Shown one piece after another: positions 1-8,035 of a stretch of 64,000 nucleotides of DNA. The translations under genes were made by a program, and so were the position numbers. The notes beneath the pieces are model-generated. The model saw only the letters and a list, made by a program, of their open reading frames with translations. It had not been told where the DNA came from and searched no databases. This DNA is from an uncultured Aureimonas sp. (lineage in GTDB: Bacteria; Pseudomonadota; Alphaproteobacteria; Rhizobiales; Rhizobiaceae): NCBI RefSeq assembly GCF_913775355.1, contig NZ_CAJYIU010000287.1, forward strand, positions 1-64,000, read 5' to 3'. Numbering within the stretch: the stretch's first letter is position 1; each line of letters begins with the position of its first letter.

Positions 1-374
1 CCGAATGGCCGGGCTGGACACCGCCGGCCGCCATGCGCGTGCGCGAGAAGGCGAAGGGCCGCATCCTGCCGGCCTACATGCCGGGCGGCCCGGAAAATCC
101 GCTCGGCGCGCGCGCCATGTATCTCTATCGCGGCGGCGGCGACTCGATGTTCCGCATCCACGGCACCAACCAGCCCTGGACCATTGGCCTCAACATGTCG
201 TCGGGCTGCATCCGCATGATGAACGACGACGTCGCCCACCTCTACGAGCGCGCCAAGCGCGGCACCAAGGTCGTCGTCATCGGCCCGGGCCAGCCGAACC
301 GTCTTGTCCAAGAGACCGGCACCGTGCGTCCGGCCGGCCGGAAGCCCGGCCTCTTCGCCGGCGTCTTCGGCTGA
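1..374 (+). CDS. L,D-transpeptidase (YkuD domain), C-terminal part, cut by window start
   Basis: The frame is open from the first bases of the window (reading from base 3) to a TGA at 372-374, so only about the last 123 residues are visible. They match the YkuD catalytic region: a WTPP segment, then the HGTNQPWTIG histidine motif and the catalytic SSGCIRM cysteine motif. YkuD enzymes make 3-3 peptidoglycan crosslinks or anchor proteins to peptidoglycan in the periplasm. The ATG at base 33 lies inside the conserved domain and is not the true start; the signal peptide and N-terminus lie upstream of the window. The tail after the cysteine motif is short and ends without a further domain. Confidence 0.9.
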   Translation, partial: EWPGWTPPAAMRVREKAKGRILPAYMPGGPENPLGARAMYLYRGGGDSMFRIHGTNQPWTIGLNMSSGCIRMMNDDVAHLYERAKRGTKVVVIGPGQPNRLVQETGTVRPAGRKPGLFAGVFG

Positions 375-397
375 TCGCAGCCCTCCCAACCTCCTCG

Positions 398-423
398 AAC
401 GGCCCGCCCTCGCGCGGGCCGTT
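398..423. terminator. hairpin between convergent genes
   Basis: A perfect 10-bp inverted repeat (AACGGCCCGC / GCGGGCCGTT) with a 6-nt loop lies between the transpeptidase stop (374) and the glcF stop (432). Only a short T-rich stretch follows on the plus strand, so it is terminator-like rather than a textbook intrinsic terminator. It could serve both convergent transcripts. Confidence 0.5.
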
Positions 424-431
424 TGCCGTTC

Positions 432-1766
432 CTACTCCGCCGCCACGGCAGCAGGGCGCGGCGTGAAGCCTTCGAGCGCGGCGGGCTTCTCGCCTCCGAA
501 GGCCCAGTCGAGAAGCTCGACCGTGTGGACGATCGGGATCGCGGTGGCCGAGCCGATCTGCGTCATGCAGCCGATATTGCCGGTCGCGATGATATGGGGC
601 CGGATGCTTTCGATGTTGGCGACCTTGCGGTCGCGCAGCTTTGCCGAAATCTCCGGTTGAAGGATGTTGTAGGTCCCGGCCGAGCCGCAGCACAGGTGCC
701 CCTCCGGCACGTCGCGGACCGTGAAGCCGGCCTGCGCCAGAAGCACCTTCGGCGCCTGGCCGATCTTCTGCCCGTGCTGCATCGAGCAGGCGGAATGATA
801 GGCGACGACGGCGTCGACCGGCCGCTCGGGCAGGGGCAGGTCGAGCCTCGCCAGATACTCCGTCACGTCCTTCGCCAGCGCCGAGACGCGCGCGGCCTTC
901 TCGGCATAGGCCGGATCGAGCCGCAGCATATGGCCGTAGTCCTTGATCGTCGTGCCGCAGCCCGACGCCGTGATCACGATGGCCTCGAGCCCCCGCCCCT
1001 CGATCTCGGCGGTCCAGGCGTCGACGAGTCGCCGCGCGAAGCCGAGCGCCTCGTTCTCGCGCCCCATGTGGTGGACGAGCGCCCCGCAGCATCCCTCGCC
1101 CGGCGGCGAGACGACCTCGATGCCGAGCCGCCCCAGGAGCCGGACGGTGGCGGCGTTGATGCCGGGATCGAGCACCGACTGGGCGCAGCCGGCGAGGATC
1201 GCAACGCGCCGTTCCCTGACCGCGGCCTTGGCCGCGCTCGCGACCGGCCGCACCGGCGCGGCCGGCAGGCTGGCCGGGGCAAGCCTCAGCATGGCCGCAA
1301 GGGGTTTGAGCGGCTTGATCCCGTCGAGCACGCCCGCGAACGGCCGCCCGAGGCGCGCGGCTTGGAGCGCGAGGCGGAAGCGGCCGGGATAGGGCAGCAC
1401 CTTGGCAAGAAGCCATCGGATCAGCCGGTCGGGCATCGGGCGCCGGTAGGTCCGCTCGATATGCACCCGCGCGTGATCGACGAGATGCATGTAATTCACG
1501 CCGGACGGGCAGGTCGTCATGCAGGCGAGGCAGGACAGGCAGCGGTCGATATGGGTGACCGTCTTCTCGTCCGCCGGCCGGTTGTTCTCCAGCATCTCCT
1601 TGACGAGGTAGATGCGCCCGCGCGGGGAATCGAGCTCGTTGCCAAGCGTGACATAGGTCGGACAGGTCGCCGTGCAGAAGCCGCAATGCACGCACTTGCG
1701 CACGATCCCTTCCGTATGGGCCGTATCCGGATCACGCAGGGCTTGCGGGGAAAAGGCGGTTTGCAT
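432..1766 (-). CDS. glcF: glycolate oxidase iron-sulfur subunit GlcF
   Basis: 444 residues. GlcF carries electrons from the flavin subunits GlcD/GlcE of the membrane-associated glycolate dehydrogenase, which oxidises glycolate to glyoxylate. Two ferredoxin-type clusters are visible: Cys25-28-31-35 (CVHCGFCTATCP) and Cys76-79-82-86 (CLSCLACMTTCP). The C-terminal half has the two CCG-type motifs (GCCGALVHH and LCCGSAGTY) of the DUF3390/CCG family. Length is normal for the family. It is the last gene of the glcDE-(DUF433-DUF5615)-glcF run; 21 nt separate its ATG from the stop of the toxin-like gene, so expression probably depends on read-through from glcD or on a promoter inside the inserted pair. 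Confidence 0.95.
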   Translation of the reverse strand: MQTAFSPQALRDPDTAHTEGIVRKCVHCGFCTATCPTYVTLGNELDSPRGRIYLVKEMLENNRPADEKTVTHIDRCLSCLACMTTCPSGVNYMHLVDHARVHIERTYRRPMPDRLIRWLLAKVLPYPGRFRLALQAARLGRPFAGVLDGIKPLKPLAAMLRLAPASLPAAPVRPVASAAKAAVRERRVAILAGCAQSVLDPGINAATVRLLGRLGIEVVSPPGEGCCGALVHHMGRENEALGFARRLVDAWTAEIEGRGLEAIVITASGCGTTIKDYGHMLRLDPAYAEKAARVSALAKDVTEYLARLDLPLPERPVDAVVAYHSACSMQHGQKIGQAPKVLLAQAGFTVRDVPEGHLCCGSAGTYNILQPEISAKLRDRKVANIESIRPHIIATGNIGCMTQIGSATAIPIVHTVELLDWAFGGEKPAALEGFTPRPAAVAAE

Positions 1767-1787
1767 GGTGACGCGGCGCTCCTGATT

Positions 1788-2120
1788 TCAGACACGGCCC
1801 CGGGAGCCGACCGTTGTCACGGTGCCGGGTCGGGCGGTCCTGACTGCATGGACGATCTCCTCGACCATGGTAGCGAGGACGTGAAGGCGCTGGCCTGGAA
1901 CGACGATCAAAGCCAGTGCCCGATCGCTGAAGGTCTGTTGATGCGCCATGTTACGATCGCAGGTCAAAAGTACGGCGCAACCCTCCGCCTGCATCGCCGT
2001 GAGAAGGTCCCCATCCTTGAGCCCTTTCCAACCCGCCGGAAACGGTTCGACTAAGCACCTGGCCTCGGTGAGTAGGCTGGCCAGCTTTCTGGGGAGTGCC
2101 TTGTCGAGAACGACCCTCAC
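1788..2120 (-). CDS. DUF5615-type PIN-like toxin
   Basis: 110 residues with a GTG start. It begins MRVVLDKALPRKLASLL and continues with a GLKDGDLL segment and a VLLTCDRNM segment, the pattern of the DUF5615 PIN-like family (usually an N-terminal Asp, here Asp6, a mid-protein Asp and a TxDxxM motif, here TCDRNM). Members are presumed RNases paired with DUF433 proteins. It lies 2 nt downstream of the DUF433 gene, which supports a toxin-antitoxin pair. The pair is embedded in the glc operon in the same direction. Toxicity is inferred from family and context, not shown. Confidence 0.8.
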   Translation of the reverse strand: MRVVLDKALPRKLASLLTEARCLVEPFPAGWKGLKDGDLLTAMQAEGCAVLLTCDRNMAHQQTFSDRALALIVVPGQRLHVLATMVEEIVHAVRTARPGTVTTVGSRGRV

Positions 2121-2122
2121 GG

Positions 2123-2365
2123 TCAGGCAACCAACCGGTCGACCCGCTCCGTCACGAGGTGAAGAGCGGCTTCGACCTGCCAGCGCTGCACGGTCGGGAA
2201 GTTCTCCAAAAATTCGTCGAGCGACATGCCGTCCGCAAGGTTTTCGAACAGCGCTTCGGCTGGAACGCGAGTGCCGGTGAAGACGACCGCACCCGACAAG
2301 ACGTCCGGGTCGCGGGAAAAGACCTGATCCGACCTCATGCCGATCTCCATCGATTGCTCGGCCAC
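2123..2365 (-). CDS. DUF433 antitoxin-like protein
   Basis: 80 residues. The core GAVVFTGTRVPAEALFENL followed by MSLDEFLENFPTVQRWQVEAAL is the DUF433 signature, a small winged-helix-like domain common as the partner of DUF5615 PIN-like proteins. The GTG at 2365 lies 1 nt after the glcE stop; an internal ATG at 2350 (MEIGMRSD) is an alternative. It is probably translated by coupling to glcE. As in related pairs it could act as antitoxin and autorepressor, which would place glcF under its influence; that is inference. Confidence 0.8.
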   Translation of the reverse strand: MAEQSMEIGMRSDQVFSRDPDVLSGAVVFTGTRVPAEALFENLADGMSLDEFLENFPTVQRWQVEAALHLVTERVDRLVA

Positions 2366-2366
2366 G

Positions 2367-3599
2367 TTATCCCATCCTTCCGGGATTGAGGATGCCCTTG
2401 GGGTCGAACTGGTCCTTCAGGCGCTGCGACAAAGCCGCGAGCGGGCCGGGCTGGGGCTGGAATACCGGCACCGCCGCCCGGTCGGAAAGGCTGGCGCGCA
2501 CGAGGGTCGCGTGGCCGCCGCCGTGGCGGGCAAGCTCGGTGCGGACCGTCTCGGCTTGCGGTCCGCCGTCGAGGCGCAGCCAGACGAGGCCGCCCTGCCA
2601 GTCGTAGAAGGCGTCGGCGGCGAGCCGCATCCGCAGCGCCATGACGAAGCCCGGCGCACGCGTCGGCGTCATCGAGATGCGCCAGACCGGTCGCTCGGTG
2701 CCGTCGGCAAACGGCATGACGTCGCGCACGTCGCGCCAGAAGGCGACCGACGCCTCGCCGTCCAGCCGCTCGAGCAGCCCGACGCGCTGGAGACCGGCGC
2801 TTAAGTGCGCCGCGCGCGCCTCGACCGACGGGCCGAACCCGTCGAGCCGGATCGCGGTGGCCGCCTCCCGCCCGAGCGCGCCCTCGGCAACGCGTGCCGG
2901 GATGCCGTAGGGCAGATGCGCGGCGCCGGACGCCTCGGCGGAGGAGCCAATCGCCGCGGCCATCGCGCCGGCCGCCGCCTCGTCGTCGAGGCCGCGCACC
3001 ACCAGCGTCGTCTCGGCCGGGGGCTTCGGCATCACCTTGATCGTCAGATCGGTGAGGACGGCGAGCGTGCCGAAGGAGCCGGTCATCCCTTTGGACAGGT
3101 CGTAGCCCGTCACGTTCTTGACGACGCGCCCGCCCGCCTTGAAGGCCTCGGCCCGGCCCGAGACGGCCGACAGGCCGAGGACGTGATCGCGCGCCGCGCC
3201 CTGCTTCAGCCGGCGCGGGCCGGACAGGTTGCAGGCGATCGCGCCGCCGAGGGTGCCGAGACCGCGCGGGCGGCCGTGCAGCGGGCCGTAGTCCATCGGC
3301 TCGAAGTCGAGGCGCTGCCCCTTCGCCTCGACCAGCGCCTCGACTTCCGCGATCGGCGTGCCTGCGCGGGCCGACAGGACGAGTTCTTCCGGTTCATAGA
3401 AATGGAGGCCGGACAGCGCTGACAGCGAGAGCGTGCGGGCCGCCTGGACCGGGCGCCCGAGCCCGGCCTTCGAGCCCGACCCTTCGACGGCGAGCGGCGT
3501 CTCGTCGGCGAGCGCCGCAGCGACGATCTCGAGGACCTCCTCCGGCGAGCCGGGACGGAGCATGTCGCCTTGCGGAGGCGCGAGGGATGCTGCGGACAT
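2367..3599 (-). CDS. glcE: glycolate oxidase FAD-binding subunit GlcE
   Basis: 410 residues. GlcE is the second flavoprotein subunit of glycolate dehydrogenase, an N-terminal FAD_binding_4 (PCMH) domain with a shorter C-terminal region than GlcD. Seen: the VEGSGSKAGLGRP flavin loop near residue 40, a GTLGGAIACNLSGPRR segment around 115-130 and NVTGYDLSKGMTGSFGTL near 165. The C-terminus ends FDPKGILNPGRMG, typical of the family. Its ATG overlaps the glcD stop by one base (TGATG), indicating translational coupling. Confidence 0.93.
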   Translation of the reverse strand: MSAASLAPPQGDMLRPGSPEEVLEIVAAALADETPLAVEGSGSKAGLGRPVQAARTLSLSALSGLHFYEPEELVLSARAGTPIAEVEALVEAKGQRLDFEPMDYGPLHGRPRGLGTLGGAIACNLSGPRRLKQGAARDHVLGLSAVSGRAEAFKAGGRVVKNVTGYDLSKGMTGSFGTLAVLTDLTIKVMPKPPAETTLVVRGLDDEAAAGAMAAAIGSSAEASGAAHLPYGIPARVAEGALGREAATAIRLDGFGPSVEARAAHLSAGLQRVGLLERLDGEASVAFWRDVRDVMPFADGTERPVWRISMTPTRAPGFVMALRMRLAADAFYDWQGGLVWLRLDGGPQAETVRTELARHGGGHATLVRASLSDRAAVPVFQPQPGPLAALSQRLKDQFDPKGILNPGRMG

Positions 3600-5092
3600 C
3601 AGAACCGGGGAAGCTCGGGAAAGGGCAGCTGCCCCTTATGGACATGGAGCCGGCCGAGTTCGGCGCAGCGGTGCAGCACCGGAAACATCTTGCCGGGATT
3701 GAGGAGGTGCCTGGAATCGAAGGCGCACTTCACCCGCTGCTGGTGCTTGAGATCGTCCTCGCCGAACATCTCGGGCATCAGGTCGCGCTTCTCGATGCCG
3801 ACACCGTGTTCGCCGGTGAGCACGCCGCCGACCTCGACGCACAGGCGCAGGATGTCGGCGCCGAAGTCCTCGGCGCGCTGCAGTTCGTCGTCCTTCGAGG
3901 CGTCGTAGAGGATCAGGGGGTGGAGATTGCCGTCGCCGGCATGGAAGACGTTGGCCACCGCCAGCCGATGCTTCTGCGACAGGGCGCGCATGCCGGCCAG
4001 CACCCGCGGCAGTTCCTTGCGCGGGATCGTGCCGTCCATGCAGAGATAGTCCGGCGAGATGCGGCCCACCGCCGGGAACGCCGCCTTGCGGCCGGCCCAA
4101 AAGGTCATGCGCTCGGCGTCCGACTGCGAGACGCGCGCGGTGGTCGCGCCGTTCTCGCGTGCGATGCCCTCGACCTCGTTCAAGAGATGGTCGACCTCTG
4201 CGCCCGGCCCGTCGAGCTCGACGATCAGCAGCGCCTCGACGTCGAGCGGGTAGCCGGCATGGACGAAATCCTCGGCCGCGCGGATCGCGGGTGCATCCAT
4301 CATCTCCATGCCGCCGGGAATGATGCCGCGCGCGATGATCGCGGCGACGCAGGCCCCGGCCTGTTCCGAGGTCGGGAAGCCGATCAGGACGGCGCGCGCC
4401 GTTTCGGGCTTCTGCAGGATGCGAACGGTGACCTCGGTGACGACGCCGAGCAGCCCTTCCGAGCCCGTGAGGAGGCCGAGAAGGTCGTAGCCTTCCGAGT
4501 CGAGGTGCTTGCCGCCGAGGCGGATCACCTCGCCCTCGATGGTGACGAACTCGACGCCGAGAACGTTGTTGGCCGTTAGGCCGTATTTCAGGCAGTGCAC
4601 CCCGCCCGAATTTTCCGCCACGTTGCCGCCGATCGAGCAGGCGATCTGCGAGGACGGGTCGGGCGCATAGTAGAAGCCGGCATGCTCGACCGCCTTGGTG
4701 ATCCCGAGGTTCGTCACGCCCGGCTGCACCACGGCGCAGCGGTTGTCGAAGTCGACCTCGAGGATGCGGTTGAAGCGCGACAGGACGAGGAGCACCCCGT
4801 CTTCCAGCGGCAGCGAGCCGCCGGACAGCGACGTACCGGCCCCGCGCGGCACGACAGGCACCTCGTTCTCGTGGCAGTAGCGCAGCACGGCCGCCACCTG
4901 CGCCACGGTCTCGGGCAGCACCACGACGAGCGGCATCTGGCGATAGGCGGTCAGGGCGTCGGTCTCGAAGACGCGCATCTCGACGCCGGCGTCGACCACG
5001 CCCTCGCCCGGCACGATGGCACGCATGGCGGCCACGATCGCGGCCCGCCGCGCCATGATCTTGGGGTTCGGCTTTGGCATCGCGATGGTCAT
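3599..5092 (-). CDS. glcD: glycolate oxidase FAD-linked subunit GlcD
   Basis: 497 residues from the ATG at 5092 (MTIAMPKPNPKIMARR), preferred over an in-frame upstream start at 5170 because a GGGAGG ribosome site lies just ahead of it. GlcD is the catalytic flavoprotein that oxidises glycolate (and often D-lactate) to the 2-oxoacid. Seen: the FAD-binding VVPRGAGTSLSGGSLP loop, the GNVAENSGGVHCLKYG segment, and the C-terminal GGVLTGEHGVGIEKRDLM motif of the FAD-oxidase_C domain. First gene of the glc operon; its 5' region (5093-5220) is shared with the divergent macrodomain gene and must hold both promoters, although I see no clear consensus there. Confidence 0.95.
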   Translation of the reverse strand: MTIAMPKPNPKIMARRAAIVAAMRAIVPGEGVVDAGVEMRVFETDALTAYRQMPLVVVLPETVAQVAAVLRYCHENEVPVVPRGAGTSLSGGSLPLEDGVLLVLSRFNRILEVDFDNRCAVVQPGVTNLGITKAVEHAGFYYAPDPSSQIACSIGGNVAENSGGVHCLKYGLTANNVLGVEFVTIEGEVIRLGGKHLDSEGYDLLGLLTGSEGLLGVVTEVTVRILQKPETARAVLIGFPTSEQAGACVAAIIARGIIPGGMEMMDAPAIRAAEDFVHAGYPLDVEALLIVELDGPGAEVDHLLNEVEGIARENGATTARVSQSDAERMTFWAGRKAAFPAVGRISPDYLCMDGTIPRKELPRVLAGMRALSQKHRLAVANVFHAGDGNLHPLILYDASKDDELQRAEDFGADILRLCVEVGGVLTGEHGVGIEKRDLMPEMFGEDDLKHQQRVKCAFDSRHLLNPGKMFPVLHRCAELGRLHVHKGQLPFPELPRF

Positions 5093-5220
5093 CGGCGCCT
5101 CCCGTCGGTATGCTTCTTGTCGGTCTTGAACGCAGATTAGAGCAATTCCGAGCCGTCCCGAAACCCGCACACCGCAATTTGTCGAGCGATGCGCGGGGAC
5201 CGGCGGCCGAGGAGGACGTC

Positions 5221-5763
5221 ATGGCGCGGATCGAGCGGGCCGGCACGGTGATCGAGGTCACGGTCGGCGACATCTCGGACTGCAAGGTCGACGCGATCGT
5301 CAACGCGGCCAACCCGAGCCTTCTCGGCGGCGGGGGTGTCGACGGGTCGATCCATCGCGCGGCCGGACCCGAACTCTTGGAGGAATGCCGCACGATCGGC
5401 GGCTGCCCGCCGGGCGAGGCGCGGATCACCTTCGGCTACAAGCTTCCCGCCGCGCGTGTGATCCATACCGTCGGTCCCGTCTGGCACGGCGGCACGCAGG
5501 GCGAGGACGAGGTGCTGGCGAGCGCCTACCGCTCGTCCTTCGCCCTGGCGCGCGACAACGGCCTTCGCTCGATCGCATTTCCGGCGATCTCCACCGGCGT
5601 CTACGGCGTCCCGAAATGCCGGGCCGCCCACGTCGCCGCGCACGAGGCGCTGGCAGCGGCCGACGCCGGCCATTTCCGCCGCATCGTCCTCGTCTGCTTC
5701 TCCGAAGGCGATGCGGCGACCTACGGCCGGGCGCTGGAGATGGCTGAAAGCAAGGATCGTTGA
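5221..5763 (+). CDS. macrodomain O-acetyl-ADP-ribose deacetylase
   Basis: 180 residues from the ATG at 5221, preceded by GAGGA. Single macrodomain of the MacroD/YmdB type: DAIVNAANPSLLGGGGVDG near residues 23-41 carries the catalytic and ribose-binding Asn/Asp residues, the Gly-rich loop follows, and FPAISTGVYGVP (about 120-131) is the second phosphate-binding loop. Such enzymes hydrolyse O-acetyl-ADP-ribose and remove mono-ADP-ribose from acidic residues. No sirtuin or toxin partner lies next to it, so the physiological substrate is open. The longer reading frame upstream of 5221 overlaps the glcD start and has no family similarity. Confidence 0.92.
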   Translation: MARIERAGTVIEVTVGDISDCKVDAIVNAANPSLLGGGGVDGSIHRAAGPELLEECRTIGGCPPGEARITFGYKLPAARVIHTVGPVWHGGTQGEDEVLASAYRSSFALARDNGLRSIAFPAISTGVYGVPKCRAAHVAAHEALAAADAGHFRRIVLVCFSEGDAATYGRALEMAESKDR

Positions 5764-5820
5764 GCCGTGAGGCGCCGGGCTTCATCGCTTTGAAACGGAG
5801 GTGTCGTATCGTCCGCGCCC

Positions 5821-6777
5821 ATGAAGCTGACCCGCCTCTTCGCCCGCCCCGGCGAGCGCATCCTTGCGATGGCCATTTTGTGCGTGTCCCTCGTGATCGC
5901 AACGATCACGTCGGTGCGACATGCGCCGATCGACTGGTCCGGCTACGCGCTGCAGGCAGCGCTCGTCCTGGTGGCAGGCCTGGTCGGAGCCGCGTATCGC
6001 TTCAGTGGAAGGGACGAGCGCCTTGCCTCCGCAGCGCTTTCGACGGCCCTGCTCCTGCAGTTCACATCGGTCCTTGCGACGTACAACTACCTCCTCCTGC
6101 CCAACTCCGGTTTCTCGCTCGATCCATGGCTGGCCCGAAGCGATGCGCTGATCGGCTACCGTTGGAGCGACTGGGTGGAGTGGAGCGCCGGCTGGCCGCA
6201 CCTTGCGAGGCTTCTGGGATGGATCTACGCCTCGACCCTGGCTCAGATCGCGATGCTCATCCTGGCACTTGCCGGACTGCGTCTCTGGACAGTGCTGGAC
6301 CGGATGCAGGTGACGCTCGTCTTCGCGGCGATCGCGACCGTCGTCTTTTGGGGCGCCTTCCCCTCAATCAGCATTTCCGCCTTCCAGCCGATCTCAGCGG
6401 AAGCTGCCCGCATCGTCGCGCCGATGGTCGGGCCGGACGTCGGCTCCATGCTCCTTCATCTGCTCCGGTACGGGCCCGACAGGATTTCTCCGAATGAGAT
6501 GACCGGCGTTATCGGCTTCCCCTCGTTCCACACCGTGCTGGCGCTCTTGTGCACGCGATTCGCATGGCCTGTCCGTGCTCTGAGATATCCGTTCCTTGCG
6601 ATCAATCTCGCGATGGTCCCCGCGATCCTGCTGCACGGGTCCCACTACGTTCTAGATCTCTTCGGCGGCGTCCTGTTCTTCGTGGCGGCGAACGCGGCGG
6701 CCCGTAGAACGGTCGCCGCACTGGGTGCGACGTCCGACACCACCCGCGTGGAGACGGCGCTCGCCCCCAGTCTCTAG
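5821..6777 (+). CDS. PAP2-superfamily membrane phosphatase/phosphotransferase
   Basis: 318 residues with at least six hydrophobic segments, for example at about 15-30, 40-58, 75-95, 135-155 and 260-290. The phosphatase motifs are visible: GFPSFHT near 240 and HGSHYVLDLFGG near 275, giving the two catalytic histidines and the Asp of the PAP2_3 / inositol-phosphotransferase-like family. It probably dephosphorylates or transfers a lipid-linked phosphate at the membrane; the substrate cannot be read from sequence. It starts 57 nt after the macrodomain gene and may be cotranscribed. Its last codons overlap the end of the SDR pseudogene on the other strand. Confidence 0.85.
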   Translation: MKLTRLFARPGERILAMAILCVSLVIATITSVRHAPIDWSGYALQAALVLVAGLVGAAYRFSGRDERLASAALSTALLLQFTSVLATYNYLLLPNSGFSLDPWLARSDALIGYRWSDWVEWSAGWPHLARLLGWIYASTLAQIAMLILALAGLRLWTVLDRMQVTLVFAAIATVVFWGAFPSISISAFQPISAEAARIVAPMVGPDVGSMLLHLLRYGPDRISPNEMTGVIGFPSFHTVLALLCTRFAWPVRALRYPFLAINLAMVPAILLHGSHYVLDLFGGVLFFVAANAAARRTVAALGATSDTTRVETALAPSL

Positions 6778-7037
6778 TTCTGAACGGCCTGCACAGACCC
6801 GCCGTCGACGCGCATATTCGCGCCGTTCACGAAGGAGGTGCGTTTCGAGACGAGGAGCGCGATGACGGCGGGGCGACCTCCTCGGCCTCGCCGCGTCGCT
6901 TCTGGACGATGCCGGGACGCTCTTCCGCAAGGAAGCTCGGCCGTCGCCCAGCCCATGCCGTCGCCGGCGCCGGCGCCGGCGATGATGGCGACGCGCCCGC
7001 CGATCTGGATATCCCTGCCGCGGTCCTCGAAGGGTTT
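6774..7037 (-). pseudogene. decayed short-chain dehydrogenase/reductase (SDR) remnant
   Basis: Reading the minus strand from about 7037, one frame gives the SDR N-terminus (GGRVAIIAGAGAGDGMG then WATAE, the Rossmann glycine motif). It then jumps to FLAEERPGIVQKRR and GEAEEVAP in a second frame, and returns to the first frame for LLVSKRTSFVNGANMRVDGG and the C-terminal SVQAV to a TAG at 6776. These are the first ~30 and last ~65 residues of a classical SDR, so roughly 150 central residues containing the Ser-Tyr-Lys catalytic site are missing and the remainder is frameshifted. No usable start codon is seen. I read this as a deletion-derived pseudogene, lying between the PAP2 gene and rsmE. Confidence 0.8.
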
Positions 7038-7170
7038 CCCGCGCGCGCCCGGTCGTGCGGGTGGAAATCGCGAGGCCGCTCGCTACAACGAAGGAAGCTT
7101 GGCCTGCCCGATGGGTCACGGCCAAGCGTTCGCAGCCCGTTCGGCTCCGCCCGACGCCTCGAGGACTTGG

Positions 7171-7917
7171 ATGCCCGACTACGATTTCTCCGGTCAACGC
7201 CTATTCCTCGACGCGCCGCTCGCCTCGGGCGATGCCGTGGAGGCGGACGCCGGCCAGACCAACTACCTCCTCAACGTCCTGCGGCTCGACGACGGTGCGG
7301 GCGTCCTCGTCTTCAACGGGCGCGACGGCGAATGGCGCGCGCGGCTGAAGCGCGAGGGCAAGAAGCGTCTGTCCCTCGTTCCCGAGAGCCGCGTGCGCGA
7401 ACAGACCGCGGCCGCCGACCTCCACTACTGCTTCGCACCGCTCAAGAGCGCGCGCCTCGACTACATGGTCCAGAAGGCGGTGGAGATGGGCGCGGGCCTC
7501 CTGCAGCCGGTCCTGACGCAGCATTGCCAGGCGCCGCGCGTCAACGTGGAGCGCATGGCGGCCAATGCCGTGGAGGCCGCCGAGCAGTGCGGCATCCTGT
7601 CCGTGCCCGAATGCCGCGAGCCCCTGCGCTTCGACCGCTTCCTGGCGGACCGGGACGCCGCCCGAGCCCTCATCTTCTGCGACGAGCGCGCCGACGCGGC
7701 GAGCCCGCTCGAGACGCTGGCCGCGCTGAAAGGGCAGCCGCTCGCCCTCCTGATCGGCCCGGAAGGCGGGTTCTCGGCGGGCGAGCGCGACGCGCTCCTC
7801 GCCCTTCCGAACGTTCACCGCATCTCGCTCGGGCCGCGCATCCTGCGCGCCGACACGGCGGCGGTCGCCGCGCTCGCCGCCATCCAGGCGAGCGCGGGCG
7901 ACTGGATCGCCGCGTGA
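7171..7917 (+). CDS. rsmE: 16S rRNA (uracil(1498)-N(3))-methyltransferase RsmE
   Basis: 248 residues from the ATG at 7171 (MPDYDFSGQRLFLD), preceded by GAGGA. SPOUT-class methyltransferase that methylates U1498 of 16S rRNA. The N-terminal PUA-like half contains NYLLNVLRLDDGAGVLVFNG; the C-terminal half carries the SAM-binding knot segments LLIGPEGGFS (about 193-202) and ISLGPRILRADTAAVAAL. Length is normal. An in-frame extension to 6838 would cross the SDR remnant and has no homology, so it is rejected. It is followed after 118 nt by gshA in the same direction, a frequent alphaproteobacterial pairing. Confidence 0.93.
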   Translation: MPDYDFSGQRLFLDAPLASGDAVEADAGQTNYLLNVLRLDDGAGVLVFNGRDGEWRARLKREGKKRLSLVPESRVREQTAAADLHYCFAPLKSARLDYMVQKAVEMGAGLLQPVLTQHCQAPRVNVERMAANAVEAAEQCGILSVPECREPLRFDRFLADRDAARALIFCDERADAASPLETLAALKGQPLALLIGPEGGFSAGERDALLALPNVHRISLGPRILRADTAAVAALAAIQASAGDWIAA

Positions 7918-8035
7918 GGCGGCCGCACCGTTCACCGCAAGGCCCTTGCCTGCCGCCCGGAAAGCGGACAGACACCGCCCCAATACGCCGTGGTTCTCGG
8001 ACCGCGGCGATTCCGACTTCTGGCTGGAGCCCCTG

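Noticed and set aside
277..1695. 472-codon minus-strand frame overlapping glcF
   Set aside because: Out of frame with the cysteine motifs of GlcF; Arg/Pro-rich without domain content.
5074..5220. N-terminal extension of the macrodomain protein
   Set aside because: It would overlap the glcD start and lacks homology; the ATG at 5221 has a good ribosome site and begins right at the domain.
6838..7170. N-terminal extension of RsmE
   Set aside because: The segment is the antisense of the SDR remnant; the family start lies at 7171.
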